Assembly (NCBI RefSeq): GCF_032118995.1
Contig: NC_092653.1
Location: forward strand, 22,525,202-22,589,201
DNA: 64,000 bases
Reading direction: 5' to 3'
DNA from: Asterias amurensis
Taxonomy: Eukaryota > Echinodermata > Asteroidea > Forcipulatida > Asteriidae
Made by a program: the position numbers and the translations under genes. The notes beneath the pieces were generated by a model. It searched no databases. It was given only the letters and a program-made list of their open reading frames with translations, and was not told the DNA's origin. Position 1 is the stretch's first letter; every line of letters begins with the position of its first letter. Positions 13,001-28,000 of the stretch are shown here, in pieces.

Positions 13001-16000
13001 GTAACTACAAAATTAGCAAACTTACGGGCACAATCATGTATATACATTTGGAGAAGTGTGAGCAAGAACACGTGGGGCTCTCTAATGCCTTTCTGCACAA
13101 CTGTGCCGCGCGCGCCAAGATACGCGTACGCATGTCGGACCTTATTTGTCGGACCTTCGTTGCGTTGTGATTGGTCAATATGCAATGGGGCGGAGCTAAG
13201 TAGATCGGTCTATTGTCGATTTGGTCTCAATGCTTTGAACAGTAAACTCTGCTCCTGAAGACGAGCAGAGTATACTGTTCGGAACATTGAGACCAAACTG
13301 TCTTTTTTCAGAGCTAACACTCCCACAAAAAAAAAAGGTTTAAACATGGTTGTTATCACAAGTTTACTATCATTAGTTAGTTTTTATATTAATTTGTCCA
13401 CACCATGCAAAGCTTCAAACACCACTATATATATAAGAACTTAATATTGTTATTAGTATTTGTTACACCATCATAATCCCAGAATGAACTCTGCCACTTA
13501 TTCCTCGTTCTGAAATTATAAACTTTATGATGAGTCTTACCATGCTCTGTTAGTGGTTGAAGTCAGCGTATCAAAGCTCCTTCTGTCTTCAAGCAGCTGC
13601 CCATTGTCTACCAGTTTCTCAATACACACCGACTGAAATACATCAACAAAAAACTCCTTGTTACAGGGCATGCTCGGGAGGTCTAGTGGTAAGGTACCTG
13701 CTCTAGAACGGAAGGGTTGTTGGTTCAAATCCAAGAATGCTTTTGGATTTTTTTGTTTCTGCACTGGGGACATAGAGCCATTGGTCCCTTGTGTTGTTTA
13801 ATGCATGTAAAATAACCTAGTATTGACCCATTTCACCTGACGTCAACATCAGAAATATCTTGAATTCGCCATACTGGTGGCACTTTCACTGTGCGTTATC
13901 ATATACAACTCTATGCCGTGCATTATGCAGTGAAGTTGGCATTTTAGGCGACGCATTGATACACGTAAACCTAACTGCCCACCAACATGGTGTGCGTGGC
14001 ATCAGTTGCCGCGTGTGACGCGCTTGCAAGGGGTCAATTCTCAATATGAGAAGGGACTCACAATATGAGCACATTCTAATTTAGAGCATAAAAGTGATAT
14101 CTTTTTACATACGTACATTACTTCAAAGTGAAATGTTTCTTAAAAATGCTTTATAACATCAAAAGCTGCTGTAGGCTTCCAACCAAAAGGTATAATGCCT
14201 TTAATTTTAAAGGCAGTGGACACTATTGGTAATTACTCAAAATAATTATTAGCATAAAACCTTTCTTGGTGATGGGTAATGGGGAGAGGTTGATGGTATA
14301 AAACATTGTGAGAAACAGCTCCCTCTGAAGTGCCATAGTTTTAGAGAAAGAAGTAATTTTCCATGAATTTGATTTCGAGACCTCAGATTTAGAACTTGAG
14401 GTCTCGAAATCAACCATCTAAACGCACACAACTTTGTGTGACAAGGGTGTTTTTTTCTTTCATTATTATCTCGCAAGTTCGATGACCGATTGAGATCAAA
14501 TTTTCACAGGTTTGTTATTTGATGCATATGATGAGATACATGTACACCAACTGTGAAGGCTAGTCTTTGACAATTACCAATAGTGTCCACTGCCTTTAAG
14601 AGTGATTACCAAATGTATACCTTCCCTTGAAGACATAAAAATGCCGTGTCAGTTGCTCATCCAAAATTACAAAGCCCTTCTAAATATTAGTATTAAGACC
14701 AACGCATCTTACAAGGAAAGGTTGCGGTAGCACCATGTAATGACTATATCTAATGAGTTGGGGTGGTTCTGAAAAGAACTGTTGGTTTCAACTCGACGTT
14801 TCGAATTGCCCCAACTCATTAGAGATAGTCATTACATGGTGTTACTGCAAACCTTTCCATATCTTATTTCCACCATGCAAAGTTTCAAATCCTACAAACA
14901 AATCTTATTCAGTCAAATTTTTTTGCTTAGCAAAATTTCTTGATGAAATTGCTTCCTGACCTTGATAATGAATATCGGATGTCCATCGAATCCAATGACG
15001 ACCTCTGGAGATGTTACTTTGAGTAACCCTGACCCCTGCTTCACAGCATAAACCTCCTTCACAGATATCACATTCCTGTGCAAATAAAACATACAAATGT
15101 TAACAAAGTTAACTTTTACTTTTGTGAACAGCCACATTCATGGGTACGCATTTGTTTTGTGTCCATTTCATGAACAAAAGCAGCTTGGACCTTCATTGGC
15201 AAAACGGCCTGAAGGGCCAGTCACACAGCAGCGGTAACGGAAAATGGTAACGCTCACATAAACAAGGCATGCCCTCGATTGGTTAAATAAGCATGCTTGT
15301 ATTCTGTGCGGAGCAATTCAACCAATAGAATGCATTCTCTTTGCATCCTGGGCCCAATTTCATAGAGCTGCTTAGCACAAAAATTTGCTTAGCATGAAAT
15401 TTCTTCCTTGATAAAAACAGGATTACCAACCAAATTTCCATTTGTTGCATATTGCGTGTTACTAGTGTTCAGCTGTTGTTTGCTTTATCCTGGAAATCAT
15501 GTGGAAATTTGGTTGGTAGTCCTGTTTTTATCAAGGCAAAAATTTCATGATAAGCAAATTTTTGTGCATAGCAGTTCTATGAAATTGGGCCCTGATCGTT
15601 ATTGTCTTCATTATCGCTGCAGTGTGACTGGCCCTTTACTCAATTACAGAGATAAGCTGTTTTGCCAAAAACACAGATTCTGATTGTTAAAAACTTTGTT
15701 GGGGATGCCAGTAAGAAGCCATTCAGCATGTACCTGCCATCATGCCATTTACCAGGGATCACACCCAGGTATAAGATACTACAGATGGACCACCTGTTGT
15801 AAACATCAAGTAATACACCACCAGGGAAACTGACATGGTGTTATTCTATAAAAATGTTATTATTTTAGTCAGTTTCCCTTGTTATTTATTACCTAACATT
15901 ATTGTTATATCTGAAATCAGGCCTGTGAGTGGACCCTTATAAAGTAAGCTGAGACACTATATGATGTAAGAATGATCATGGAATTTAAGGAACCTTAAAA

Positions 16001-19000
16001 GAGCGTCAAAAGATGTATTTACAGTGCTCAAATTTGGGCACCTTAATGATGCAGTTACAAGGCTTATTTCACATGATCAAATTGGAAATAAAATGTTCCA
16101 AAACTAGAAAATTTGTGCAGTTGTCCATTTTTACAATTAACAATTTGATACAATAGCAATGAATTTAGACATACATTTGTTTGGGGTTGACATGATAGAA
16201 GAATTGCACCAATTTGACATTCAGGCATATTTTGAGCACCAGGTCGGAGTCCATTGATGATGTCATCACAGGAGCATCCGGACTTAAAATCACTCTGTCC
16301 TTCTTAGGAAGAAGCCCTGAAACATGATCACAAATGTAAATAATTACCACCATGATGTATCTGTCATGTTTTTCTCTCTTAAAGTCACCTAGAAATAGAA
16401 CTGTTTTTCCTTCAAACATTACAGTATAATTATGTTTCTGAACAATAAAATCATTTTTTGAGTAATTGTGTTTAAAGATTTGTTTATTTATTGTGTGGGG
16501 GTGACTCCGCCTACCCCTTTTGTGACGTCAATCGAGGCAGACTTTGCCTCGATCGAACATTGATACTTGTACACAGTATACTTCACCCTTTACATACTAT
16601 ACCATTTGTTTCTTTACAATCATAAGTCAATTGTTAAATTTTAAACCTGGTGTTGTACCATTTTTAATATATAAACAAAACTGACCTTTGACCTTCTGAG
16701 CAAACATGACAACCTCTTTGACATGATGATACATGGTCATGTGACAAGTGGTATTCCAGCGAGCGCAGCACATGTCCTCAATCACAGCACTTAGCACCTG
16801 TCAAGAAAACATTTTCCAAATGTCAATAAACTTGCTCAGGATTTTTAGTTTCCACTGTAACTGAACTTTGAACGGGACACTTCTGTTAATTTTCACACAA
16901 TTTAAATTTACCTCTCAACATCCAATATTCAAAAAGGTTTCTCAAAACTACAGGCTTGACTTCAGCTTACATAGGCTCAATCTATTCACTTGTTTTAATT
17001 TTTGTAAATTTTTGTTTAAAGGAACACATTGCCTTGGAGTTGGTCTTTGAAAAGCTTTTGTAACCGTTTTTTATATGGGTAGAAAGATGTAAAAGTAGAA
17101 TACAATGATCCACACATGTATTCTATTTTGAAAACATCTTTCCAACCATATGCATTTTATAAAAAATGGTTACAAATGCTTTTTATAGACTAACTCGTCC
17201 GATCCAAGGCAAAGTGTTCTTTTAAGGTATCGCCTTACATCACAATGCCAGACGACCACTTTAATTTGAGGCCTAGACTAACTGATTTGGGCTGTCGATC
17301 CAAATCAACTGTCACTAGGGTTACGATGCCACCTACTCCTGGGGCTGAAACACGGCTACCCCAAATAGTCCCAAATACCCCATTAGATGATACTGCATAA
17401 TAACCTGAGCTCACCTTGGCAGATGAAGTATATTTCAGATTGATAAGTGTAACATCAATGATGGCTTCTGGTAGAAGTTTGTACCCAACACAGTCAAAGA
17501 CCTGGGTGAAAAAAAACACAAAAATTTCCAAGTCTTCTCTTTTAACATGAGATGTAAATAAAGCCATACAATATTATGAACTTTGAATTGATTTGGAGTT
17601 TGAAAAAAGACAAATTTATTAGAGTGGGACTCCAACCAACGACCTCTGAATTAATGTGCCGGTGCTCTAACAATTGAGCTACATGTACATGTATCTAGCT
17701 CTTATGGTGGCAGTCTGCTTAATTTGTTCATATCTTTGTTCCGGGGTGCTAGTCAGAAGCCATACAACCTTTAACAGTCACATAAGCAGGGATGTGTACG
17801 CCAAAATTACGATACAACCCAGGAAGCGGCGGCTAGGGGATCACCTTAAGTGGATGCAACTTTTCAGATATAAATATTTAAATTGATGTAATACCTGCAC
17901 TGTGGAACTGTTATTGAACTGAGTTGCTACCAAATATACATAGCTAGGTACTGTTTCTTGTTGAATATACATGTACATGTAGTTGTTATAAGATCTCATA
18001 GTGTGTACCTTGCTGTCTTTTGTTACTCCGAGCAGTTTGGTTCCTTTGATGGCCACTGTAGAGTCAGCCTCAGTATCCGTGTCAACATTGACGCTATCCA
18101 CTCGCAGCATAATACGCTCTGCAAAAGATAGTTAGGGACCTTGTCAAAACTCATCCTGGACAGCCAACGGACGGGCACCCGTCCAGGACCAGGTTTCTGT
18201 CCCATGTTCAATTCCCTTGTAGTCATTACTTTATCGGACGGCTATAGGATGAGCTCGCAGTGACTTGCCTTCACCAGGGATCATTTGTTTACAAACCGCA
18301 GAGTGTTTAGATTGCTATCTACTAGTTTTTACAAGACCCCTTAGAATCCACAATAATTATTCCATTTCTGATCATCATGCTTCAAGCATCCATTACTCGA
18401 TGTCATTTAGTAAGATTGGAAGCTTACAAAATGTAGCATTGTGTAGTACCAGTAAGAAAGAAATGACTAGTTAGCCGGTTACAACCAGGTGAAGTTTATT
18501 TCACTCAATCATTGAGGGAAAGCTCCATTAAAGAAAGATGCTAAAATGAAACATCCTTTCCTCTGACAACTCACACCTGTTATCTCCATGTAATTCCTTT
18601 TCCAAACAGTGGACTTACATGTACTTGGATCATGCAAAAACCAGTAGGGCTGCTGCCTGCCCCTGAGAGACTAACTGCTCATCCATTAAGTCTAATGACA
18701 CAAATTATTGCGGCCAGATTCGGAACAAAAGCATGCATTTAGACAGATCTCAACCTGCAATTACATTCACTCACCTTTCAAATTGCTACAGACGAATGCA
18801 TTGAAGTCAGTCAGCACCACATCAACTTTGTACGCCCTCTTCGCCCTAGGCTTGCCAGCTTGGACGGTTACCCTCTTCCTCTCCGACCTTTGACTTTGAA
18901 CATCCTGTTGTGAGGTCACACTGAGGATGTGCTCAATGACCGAGTGGAGATCCAGACAGGATTCAACTTGAAGAGAATTCACCTGGGCCTTCATGTCCAT

Positions 19001-22000
19001 GGTGAATGGTGTCAGATTTACCTGGTTATGAAATGAGAAAAAGATTTCAGCATGTAGTTGATGCGGCGTTGAAGTACTCAAACTCTTACTCAAACTCGTA
19101 CTCATAATGGAAGCTAGAAATAGAGCTACTCATACTTGAACTGGGCCCCATTTCATGGCTCTGCTTACCGCCGAATTCTGCGCTTACGATCACGACTCCC
19201 CGCTTACATGCAAGCGCCGAATTTCTGCGCTAGCCTTGTAAGCATAGATTGCCTAGTAACACAAAGTATGCACATGCAGAAGCCAAAATTTGTTGCTAGC
19301 CTGTGAGACACGCTTATCGTAAGCACAGAATTCCCTGCTTTCGTAAGCGCCGATTCTGTGCGTACGGTAAGCAGAGCCGTGAAATTGGGCCATGATCCTC
19401 AAACTCAAACTCAAAAGTTGTACATGAGATGTTTTTTTCTGTTGTCATACAAACAGAAAGCTCCATTTAAGAAAAAGGCTATAGGATAAAACATCCTTTT
19501 CGTTCGAAACTAACACCTGTTACCTCCATGCTATTCCTTTTAATGAGAACAATATTTCAACATGTGGTTGATGCAGAGTTGTAATATTTAAACTCATACC
19601 AAAACTTGAACTCCATCTTAAACTTCAACTCAAACTCACACACGAGTTGATTTTTTCCGTATGCTCATACTCGTAACACTTCACGAGAAAGCTCCATTAA
19701 AGAAAGAGGCTATAATAAAAGCATCCTTTACATCTGACAACTAACACCCGTTCCATGTACCTCTATGTAGTTCCTTTTATGAGAAAGAAGATTTCAGCAT
19801 ATAGTTAATGCAGAGTTGTACTACCTAAAGTCGTACTCGTATTTCAAGTCGTCCTCAAACTTGAACTTAAACTCATACATAAGTTTGTTTTTCCAGTACT
19901 CTTACTCGTTATACATGTACACGTACGTTACTGTAAAGCTCTGTTAAAGAAAGAGGCTAGATTAAAACATCCTTTACATCTGACAACTAACACCTTTTAT
20001 CTCTACGTAATTCCTTATAAGTGGATCATGCACAAACCAGAAGGGCTGCTTATCCATTTGTACTCGTACTCATAATACATTATGGGAAATCTCCATTAAA
20101 GATAGAGGCTAGAATAACACATCCCTTTTGTCTCACAACTAACACATGTTATCTCCATGGAATTCCTTTCCCACAGTGGGTTTATTAGATCATGCACGAA
20201 CCAGTAGGGTTGCCGACTCCCCCAGGCAGATTAATTGCCCATCCATTAAGTTGACTGACCCAAGTAATTCAATGTAAACACACCCACTGGTGAAAAGGAT
20301 CTATAGTTTCAGAGTTTTTGTGGCGATACTAAAAAAACAATTGGAAGATATTTACCTTCATCCTGATGCTGTCGATGGCTAAGGGTGTCCCCCATGTGTG
20401 TCTGGAGGGGTTGGTGACACCATTAGACCTCCGTACGACGTCTCCAACTTGACAAAAGATCTGATCACCTTGAAGGCTTGCCCTGATATATCTCAATGGT
20501 TTTTGGGTGGATGAGCCTATTTGAAAAACACAGATATTACTTTTGATCAACAAACACAATCATGTGATTCGTGGTGTGTACATGTAGTTTTAAATATTGG
20601 CTAGTCCATGTTTGTGGTTAATATATTTTTATGCTCTTCGATTATTTTCTCCTCTTGTTTGGTGCCGGTTTAATTTATGCAGCAACTTGGGATCCAGTCA
20701 TGGAAATAAAGCACTTTGCATATAAGCATAGTTTATTGTTGTTATTATCATTATTAAATGTTATTGTGTGATTTGACAGGTAACAAAAAGGCTTAATCCG
20801 AATTGAACGGTTTGGCTACAGCTCTAGCGTTTTTCTAATGGTGTTGCTATAGACATCCTATTTGCACTTGTAAAGCACAAAGCCAAAACACCAACCATCG
20901 TCTTTTTTCAATTATGGTGCTGTTAATTTTCAAAGCTCCTGGTCTGGTTCTTGGAAATATGCAAAAACTGAGATTAGATGCCACACCTCAGCTCTAATGA
21001 TATTCTTTTCAGTTTTTGGGTTGCAACCCAAAGCAATTTAAAGTTATAATATTAATACCTGTATCTGTTGTAAATCTTGCAGCTGTCTTCAACGTAACTA
21101 TGGTAACCGCACATTCTGGAACATTTGGCCAAGTCATGTGACCTGACAAATCAGTCAGGTCAAGGGTTAGGTCAAAGGGTAAGCAGAATTGTTGGAAGAA
21201 ACTTTTACTTGGTCTGTAAGAAAAAAGAAAAATGGGGATTTGGAACATCATCGTCACAAATATGCCACTCTCAATGAAATAGGTGGTAAATTTGTAAATT
21301 TGTGAATTGCTTGATGTTCCATACAGGTAAAACTTTGCACTTATATCAAGCAATAAACCACAAATAAGTTATACTCCTCATCTGTCAATCAAAATATGGT
21401 ACATCTGCTAGATAAATCCAGCGTTCAAAACAGCTTAGTGTTTCTACAAGACAGCTTTGTTTTACTAACACCATGCTCCTCAACATCCTCATTCTAAACA
21501 CACTTGGGGAGAAAAATCTTGTTCACACGCTGTTCTTCAAATGAACCCCAGACTAATAGAAACTCTCTCCAACTTCAAAACTTTGAAACTCCCTTCTTCA
21601 GTATAGCTTAAAGTACAGTCATTAGCAGAAATCTTTTTCTATGCGCCAGAAGTGTCTTTCAGACAGATATGGCGCACTACAATTGTCCATTATTATTTAT
21701 ATTAATAACTAAGTTCATAACTAATCATACAAAAGTGGTGCACTTATGTACTCGGGGACTAACTTATTACTTACACTGCTTGCGCAGGTTCATGGTGCAG
21801 TGTAACAGCTGGTCTATTAGCAAGAGATACATTCTGCCGAGCTCTTCGCAGTTTAACATGCTCTTGAAATGTCCTTGCCCAGAACATGATCTCCTCATCA
21901 TGATGTAGGATGTGACAATGTCTCAATGCTATGTCTGAGTATATCCCTGCCTCACGTAGCTAATAGCAAGAGAAAAACACATGGTATTCATTATGGGATA

Positions 22001-25000
22001 GCTTCATTAAAAACAGAGGCTATAATAATAACATCCTTTTCATCTGACACTTAACAACTGTTATCTCCATGCAATTCCTTGGTGAAAAGGATGTATAGTT
22101 TCTCAAGTTGTTTTTGGGGAATTTCTATAATGGAGCTTTCCAGTAATACTACCGTGAACAAAACAACATCATCAACAGAATAATAAACAATAATAATAAT
22201 AATAATTGGCTTTTATATAGTGCACACAGTCAAGTAGCTCGATCAACACTGCCCAAAAGCCAATTTATTTGTTTATTGGATAAGGCTTGAACATCAAAAA
22301 CACACACCAACAATAACAGAAATGGATGATTTAAAATATTAGGAAAAAATTAGAGACTATAAATATCAAATAATTTTTTTTTAAACAGAGGCCTTGGGAT
22401 TGCCCAAAAGCAAACCAAATGACCATCCAAAGGGGCAATCCCTTCAGGTTTATAAATAAGACATAAAACAAGCAATCATCATCAAGGGAGCATTTAAGAA
22501 ATAAAAATGAACCAATGCCCAAGCCCACACTGCCAATCTAAGTCACTGATGCGCTTAGCTCCGTCTCCTGCAATACACAAAATACAATAAAACTACCACA
22601 TGTTAGGGACAAGCATTGCCGCTACAATGTGTAAACTGCTTGAGATGAGATCAAGCAAAGAGCTTACCTGTAAAGATACGGATATGTCTGTCAATGAAAG
22701 TAACTTGTCTGACTGTAAGTTGTTCACTTGTACATCTGGAGATAAGACACAATGTATAAAACCTTGTGAACACTGAATGGTCAACTACTTATTTGAAACT
22801 CAGTCTGCAGAATATGGCCACATCTATATCTTTACTCTTGGGAGACAAGATGAGTTCATATCACATGTAAAGATGAAAATGTGATTTTTCTTCTTGTGTA
22901 TTACCTGGAACTGGTTGCCTAGAAACTCCCTTGTGTGACATGGCCCTTACTCTCTCGGCCAACTTACACACAGACGACCCAAATCCTCAACTATTCTCCA
23001 CGTCACTCAACACAAAACTCTTATTGGACTTAAATAATGCCACCCTGCAATTTTCAAGGCCCGATCACACTGGTCTCGATAAAGAGAACGAAAACGTTGA
23101 CAATGCACGCCCCTCAATTGGTGGAATAAGCGTGTGCGTAATCCGCGCAGAGTAATTCAACCAATAGCATACGTTCTCTTTGCACCTTGAACATGCAGCA
23201 GGGTGGATACGTGCGCATTACAAGTCTTGTTATTATTATTATTATTCATTATCGAATCGATTTCGTTATCGCTGCAGTGTGACTCTGCCTTTAAGCCAAC
23301 AGTCCTAAATCCTCCACAATCATACACTTTTCGGGGGGGAGAAAAAAACGTTCAGAATATTTGTTCTAGAATGATTTGGGTTCGAACAAAGCCAAATTGA
23401 CTGGGGCAGGATTAAACCAATGACCTCCGGTTTAACGTACCAATGCTGTACCAACTGAGCTTAGTTCATAGATTCAATCATTCTCCAGTCAATTCGTCTT
23501 TGTCCAAACCCAAATATATATTTTGGTGTACCTGTAAGCTTCATCAAGCATGAGATGGCTGGCAAGAGAACATCCTTTGCTTTGGTGCAGGCTATCAGTT
23601 TATCACAGTTGATATCGGCAGTCACTAATAACTGCTTGGTTTTTAAACTCAGACATCTAGTTCATAGATACACACCAAAACAAAACCCAAAACACCAATG
23701 TCAAAAATCGTTAGTTAACAATTCTTTCTCTTTAAACAATATGTAGTGATTCGTGCTGCAGTTCAAGTGTGGGTTCACGCTTGTCAGTTCAACCCCAGCA
23801 GTGTCCTTGGGCCTTCACAAAGCAATACAACCCATCGTAAGACAAATTGCCAGTAATGCAATAGTGATTTGCATTGTGACATCACACTTAACTAAGCAAC
23901 TACGATTGAGTTGCAGTTACGAGCAATCTTATCTCTTTGTAAAATTGGCCCCTGGACAAATTGAATCAAACCAATTTTTGAACTGGGAATTTTCACTGCA
24001 AATGAAGTCAGCCCGATTGCTAACAAATTACGATTTTAATTTATAAATCTTGCCAACCTTTGTTCAGTTTGAAGCGTCACTTGGCAGTCAATGTCGTCAA
24101 TCTGTAATTTGGCATCCTGGTGAAAGAGAGAAAAAAGAACAGAGCCTGAAATGTATTTATAACACAGCAGTGTTACTTCACTTTTTACAGAGCAAAAACG
24201 GATTTCAAACAAGTTGCCTCATTGTCAACAAAATAACTTTTTGACTTCTTGCGATAGACCTTATGCACATGACGTCATTTCAGTAGGGGGCCCTCACCTA
24301 GAGGTCAAAAGGAGGTTGTTCATTGGTCAATACTGTGCGCCGCGCGTACAAATCCGTGCATCTTGATTGTTTCGTCACCGTTTTTCCTCTAAGATGGCGG
24401 CTGGATGACGTCAATAAATAAGGTCTAAACACATCATGAAAACTTACCCTGGGTAACTTCTGCACGACATTTCTTATCTTGTCATTGGTGGGTTTCTCCT
24501 GCTGGGCTGCTGAGGGATCTGTGACTTCTACATATTAACAAATGAAGGAAAAACAAATAAAAGATTGTTACACATAGCGCTCAGTAAACATCAGAACTTG
24601 GGTGGCATGGTTGGCGGGTGCGTAAAGCACTCGCCTCTCACCAAGGTGACCCCGGTCTGATTCCCAGTCGGGGCCATATGTGAGTTGAGTTGTGCGTTGG
24701 TTCTCTGCCGTGCCACGAGGGTTTCTAGACTATCCGGTTTTCCTCCCTCAGGAAAAAAAATCAAACATTTTCGATCTTGGCTGTGCTCCATGGTCATAAT
24801 GGGTTGATGTGGCTGGCAGCTGAATGCGCCCTTACATGCCTGCTTCTCGAACACGTTGTAGCCGCGTCCTTCGCAATTCAGCTCTAGCTGCGAGTAAGGA
24901 CGATTAGCTCCCCAAATTATTATAACTCTAATTTGCATAGAAATCATTGTGCCAGTGTTGCAAGTTTGCAGCCACTGCAAGAAAAATTAAGTTTCTTTTG

Positions 25001-28000
25001 ATCTTCTGAATCCATTAAAAAAAGAACTTGTTTACAGTTTAATCTGATCATGTTGTTGACAAATTTGTGAGTTGTGAAACAACTTACCTTCAACTGCTTT
25101 CTTCTTTGGAAAAGATGGAAGAATTTGCGTCATGAAACCTGTGGAAAAGATATTTCATCTTATAAATCTTTCAAAAATGTTGAATACTTTGTTTCTGTAG
25201 CATTTGTAACTGAATCGATTGAAAATCAAGCACTTGTCATAAGATGATAACCAAACTTTTTATGACAACAATTGTTTTGCTGAGATCTGAAAGGTAACTT
25301 ACCATCATGTAAAGATACTCGTGGATTGCCAACATTTATTGAAATGCCCTGCATTAAAAGAAAAATTGATATTAAACTTTTATTTACACGGAATCCTCCA
25401 TCAGAAAATGGCTGCATTATGGAGAGCAAAGCACAAAACTAAAAACCTGTTTGAACAACTACTTTTTACAATTATAGACAGAATATTATTTTGAACCTTA
25501 CACTAAAGTGTTGTTGAAGGCAGTGGACACTATTGGTAATTGACAAAGACTAGCTTTCACAGTTAATGTATCTCAACATATGCATAAAATAACAAACCTG
25601 TGAAAATTTGAACTCAATCGGTCATCGAAGTTGCGAGATAATAATGAAAGAAAAATAACCCTTGTCACACGAAGTTGTGTGCGTTTAGTTAATTTCGAGA
25701 CCTCAAGTTCTAAATCTGAGGTCTCAAAATCAAATTCGTGGAAAATTACTTCTTTCTCGAAAACTATGGCACTTCAGAGGGAGCCATTTCTCACAATGTT
25801 TTATACCATCAACCTCTCCCCATTACTTGTCACCAAGTAAGGTTTTATGCCAATATTTATTTTGAGCAATTACCAATAGTGTCCACTGCCTTTAAGCACT
25901 GTATACTCGGTGCTATCCCAAGCTTTGTGAAGAAGAAAAATTCTAGCCACCAGGTTTCAATCCCACTTTGGTGATTTGCCTTTGCAAAACTAACATCTAT
26001 CGAATTTTAGACAGATATGAACCCTTTCAAACTATACAGATTTCCCTGGAAACTTCTGGAAAATGTTGTTGCTTTTCAGTTGAATCGTCGACCAGTACCA
26101 GTACCATGAACATACACAGCTTTGTAAATACTAAAAAACTTCAGCTTTGAAGATAAAAAATAATGAATTTAATAAGTAAAAGGTAATCTTAAGCATGACT
26201 TACAACAAGTGTCTTCATAATTAAGTCTAGCTGCATGGAGATCTTCAAGCTGGTTGAGGCATGAGCAATATGAGGCTGTTCACCTGCATCCTATAATGCA
26301 CAAACAATCACACACAAAAATATGTGACTTTGGCAAAATCTCACCATTGACCAATTTTCAATAAGTAAAATGTTGGTATTAATTAATGGAAAAGATATTG
26401 AATTCCAACACCATTCCTGTTAATAGGTACCTGTGAGGGCAACAATAGTTATTGTGATTGATTTAGGTTTGTGCGCTCTATTTTTGGCAGCATATGCTGT
26501 ATACTCCCAAGAGAGCTGAGCTTGTTTTTAAAGGAATGAAATAAATGGACAAGTGACCAGGGTGTATCTATATTGGAGGGCCATTTGCAATGAGTGACAG
26601 CTTTGAGCACTATATAAGAAGCCACTATTATTTTATCAATATATATATTTGGTTTGCGGTAACACCATGTGTGTATCTACTTGCCAAGTAGAGTTTGTTC
26701 TTAGAGAACTGTCTTGCTTAATTCTACTACCGCGGAGTAGATTTTTCGGGTGTACGGGAGACTTCTCAGCTCTCAAAAGAACTGTCGTGCTTATTAACTA
26801 TTACCTGGGCGGATGGTATAGAAATAGGCTGGGACTATTACTTTAGCTTATAAATGTACATGTAGGATCGTAATTAACTGTACTACCGCGGAGTCAGTTC
26901 TTGGGTTAGTTTCAAAGTTTCGACTAGCTTGCTCTAGTCATCGTCAGGAGTCTCCTGACAATACCTCACCATGCTTAAAAATTAAAATTAATGTGAAACC
27001 ACCGTTGTGAAACCTCAAGATATCACATACTGATTATGCTGTTTACTTATGTTACAAAGAGGTCAAAGGTCAGTTACGGAAAAAGATCAGAAAAAATTTA
27101 TTGGCCATACCTGTTTGGCACTGCGAAGCATCCTGAAAGTTATCTGATCGACCTCTAGATCCGTTGAGATAACTCTGTAATTATTGACAAGAAATACCAA
27201 TAGATATGGGAGTGAATGTGTGGTGAAAAGGTTTTCAACTAGTGGTTTAATCCCAGCGAGGACTGGTTCTTGATAATTTTACCAAGACGAAGACGTTGCT
27301 CTCAACCAATAGGAATGAAGAAACTGTCTTAGAAGCACAGGTACTTGCGTGTCACGCGTTTCAACACTTATTACTGGTCATAAACAAAGGTTTATACACA
27401 CCCACGTGACGCGCTCCACCAATAAGGAATAGCGAAACTGGCTGAGGTATTGATGAATGAGGAATTAGTCGCCATGAAAAAAGGTTAAAGGGAGGGTATC
27501 CTTTGGTAACTATAAATTATTGACCATGAACATTTATTTGGCCAAGAGCACTGATATTATCAGTATCCCCTGCCAAAACATAGGATTCAACTGCCTCTAA
27601 ATACCGGGCAATCTCGGTAGTCTAGTTGGTAAGACACTGCTCTAGAATTGCAAGGGTCGTGGGTTTGAATCCCACCTGAGTAACATGCCTGTGATATTTT
27701 TTCACAGAACACAGGAAAGTACTGAGTATACAGTGCTATCACACATCGGTGTATGGGTAAAAAACAAAATCAATATTCTTTATCCTCGATGCAAATTTAA
27801 CATCTATTTTATCAAACATTGTTAGAAACAACACCCTTTAAAGTTATTACCCTGTGGATGCCCGTAGGGAATGAACTAGTGTAAAAAGCGTTAAAGGCAG
27901 TGGACACTATTGGTAATTACTCAAAATAATTATTAACACAAAACATTTCTTGGTAACAAGTAATGGGAAGAGGTTGATAGTATAAAATAATGTGAGAATC

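Noticed and set aside
19440-20335. CRISPR-like spacing of repeated blocks
   Set aside because: Units are long, unequal and truncated, in an animal intron; they are copies of a mobile element.
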